Origin: Methanomassiliicoccaceae archaeon
GTDB lineage: Archaea; Thermoplasmatota; Thermoplasmata; Methanomassiliicoccales; UBA472
Direction of reading: 5' to 3'
DNA length: 36,030 bases
Assembly (NCBI GenBank): GCA_003135935.1
Contig: PNBI01000026.1
Location: forward strand, 1 to 36,030
Shown here: positions 35,490-36,030 of the stretch, piece after piece
How the letters are laid out: every line of letters begins with the position of its first letter
How positions within the stretch are numbered: position 1 is the stretch's first letter
Made by a program: the position numbers and the translations under genes
The notes under the pieces: model-generated
The model's input: the letters and a program-made list of their open reading frames with translations, nothing else
The model's database searches: none
Told to the model about the DNA's origin: nothing

Positions 35490-36030
35490 TTCAGCCCTCC
35501 AAAGAAGCCCTTGACTTGCTCGCTGACGTACTTGACCTCTTCATCCTTCATCTCTGGGAACATCGGAAGCGAAAGCACTTGGGCGCCGAGCCTTTCTGCC
35601 ACCGGGTAACTGCCCTCCTTGTAGCCATACATTTGGATATAGACCGGTTGCAGGTGGATCGGGACCGGGTAGTGGATCGCTGTCTCGACCCCTTTTTGAG
35701 AAAGATATGCGGCCAGTTCATCACGGCGCTTCGTCCTTATGACATATAAGTGGAAAACCGGTGTCGAATCCTTGTTCGCTAGAGGTGGCAAGCCCATCTC
35801 CTTTAGCTCCTTCAGTTCCTGGAAATACAACGAAGCTATCGCCCTCCGACGCTCGTTCCACGATTCAAGATGCCTCAATTGGACTCTGCCGATGGCGGCA
35901 TTGCAAGTGTTCAGGCGCGCCGTGAACCCGACCATGTCGTGGATGTAGCGGGAAGCTCTTCCGCAATCCCTCATCTTCGCCACTTCTTTTGCAAGCTCGT
36001 CATTATCGGTGGTCACCATGCCGCCGTCGC
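35486..36030 (-). CDS. DegT/DnrJ/EryC1/StrS aminotransferase, C-terminal part, truncated by window edge
   Basis: ...GGMVTTDNDELAKEVAKMRDCGRASRYIHDMVGFTARLNTCNAAIGRVQLRHLESWNERRRAIASLY...GVETAIHYPVPIHLQPVY; 4-nt overlap with downstream oxidoreductase. Confidence 0.9.
   Translation of the reverse strand, partial: DGGMVTTDNDELAKEVAKMRDCGRASRYIHDMVGFTARLNTCNAAIGRVQLRHLESWNERRRAIASLYFQELKELKEMGLPPLANKDSTPVFHLYVIRTKRRDELAAYLSQKGVETAIHYPVPIHLQPVYIQMYGYKEGSYPVAERLGAQVLSLPMFPEMKDEEVKYVSEQVKGFFGGLK

Overview
This 36 kb window looks archaeal, probably from a Thermoplasmata or Methanomassiliicoccales-like euryarchaeote. The supporting markers are KEOPS Kae1, Nop5, aIF5A, a Lsm/Sm protein, a tRNA-Val with no encoded CCA, and short-leader TATA promoters. 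The left ~25.5 kb is mostly housekeeping: Kae1 (partial), a glutaredoxin-like protein, a methyltransferase, tRNA-Val(GAC), a BspA-type leucine-rich-repeat surface protein, a small Cys-rich protein followed by a HEAT-repeat protein, orphan HyuA, an ArsR-V4R regulator divergent from mtnA plus a class II aldolase, Nop5, aIF5A plus agmatinase, an ABC transporter/DUF47/glmM operon, a sugar-1-P nucleotidyltransferase, Lsm and smc-scpA-scpB. The right ~10 kb is an accessory nonulosonic-acid (pseudaminic-acid-like) surface glycan locus. It holds PseB, PseC, a PseH-like GNAT, PseI and an SpsF/PseF-like cytidylyltransferase, plus an overlapping ATP-grasp/HAD gene pair, an epimerase, a GT4 glycosyltransferase and a Gfo/Idh/MocA plus DegT pair. 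No PseG-like UDP-sugar hydrolase is visible there. The leads most worth following are the PseG-less locus with its ATP-grasp/HAD module, the unannotated 54-57 aa Cys-rich protein next to the HEAT gene, the ABC transporter with two dissimilar ATPases and no binding protein, and the palindrome/direct-repeat architecture upstream of smc. All family calls come from reading motifs by eye; no database search was run.
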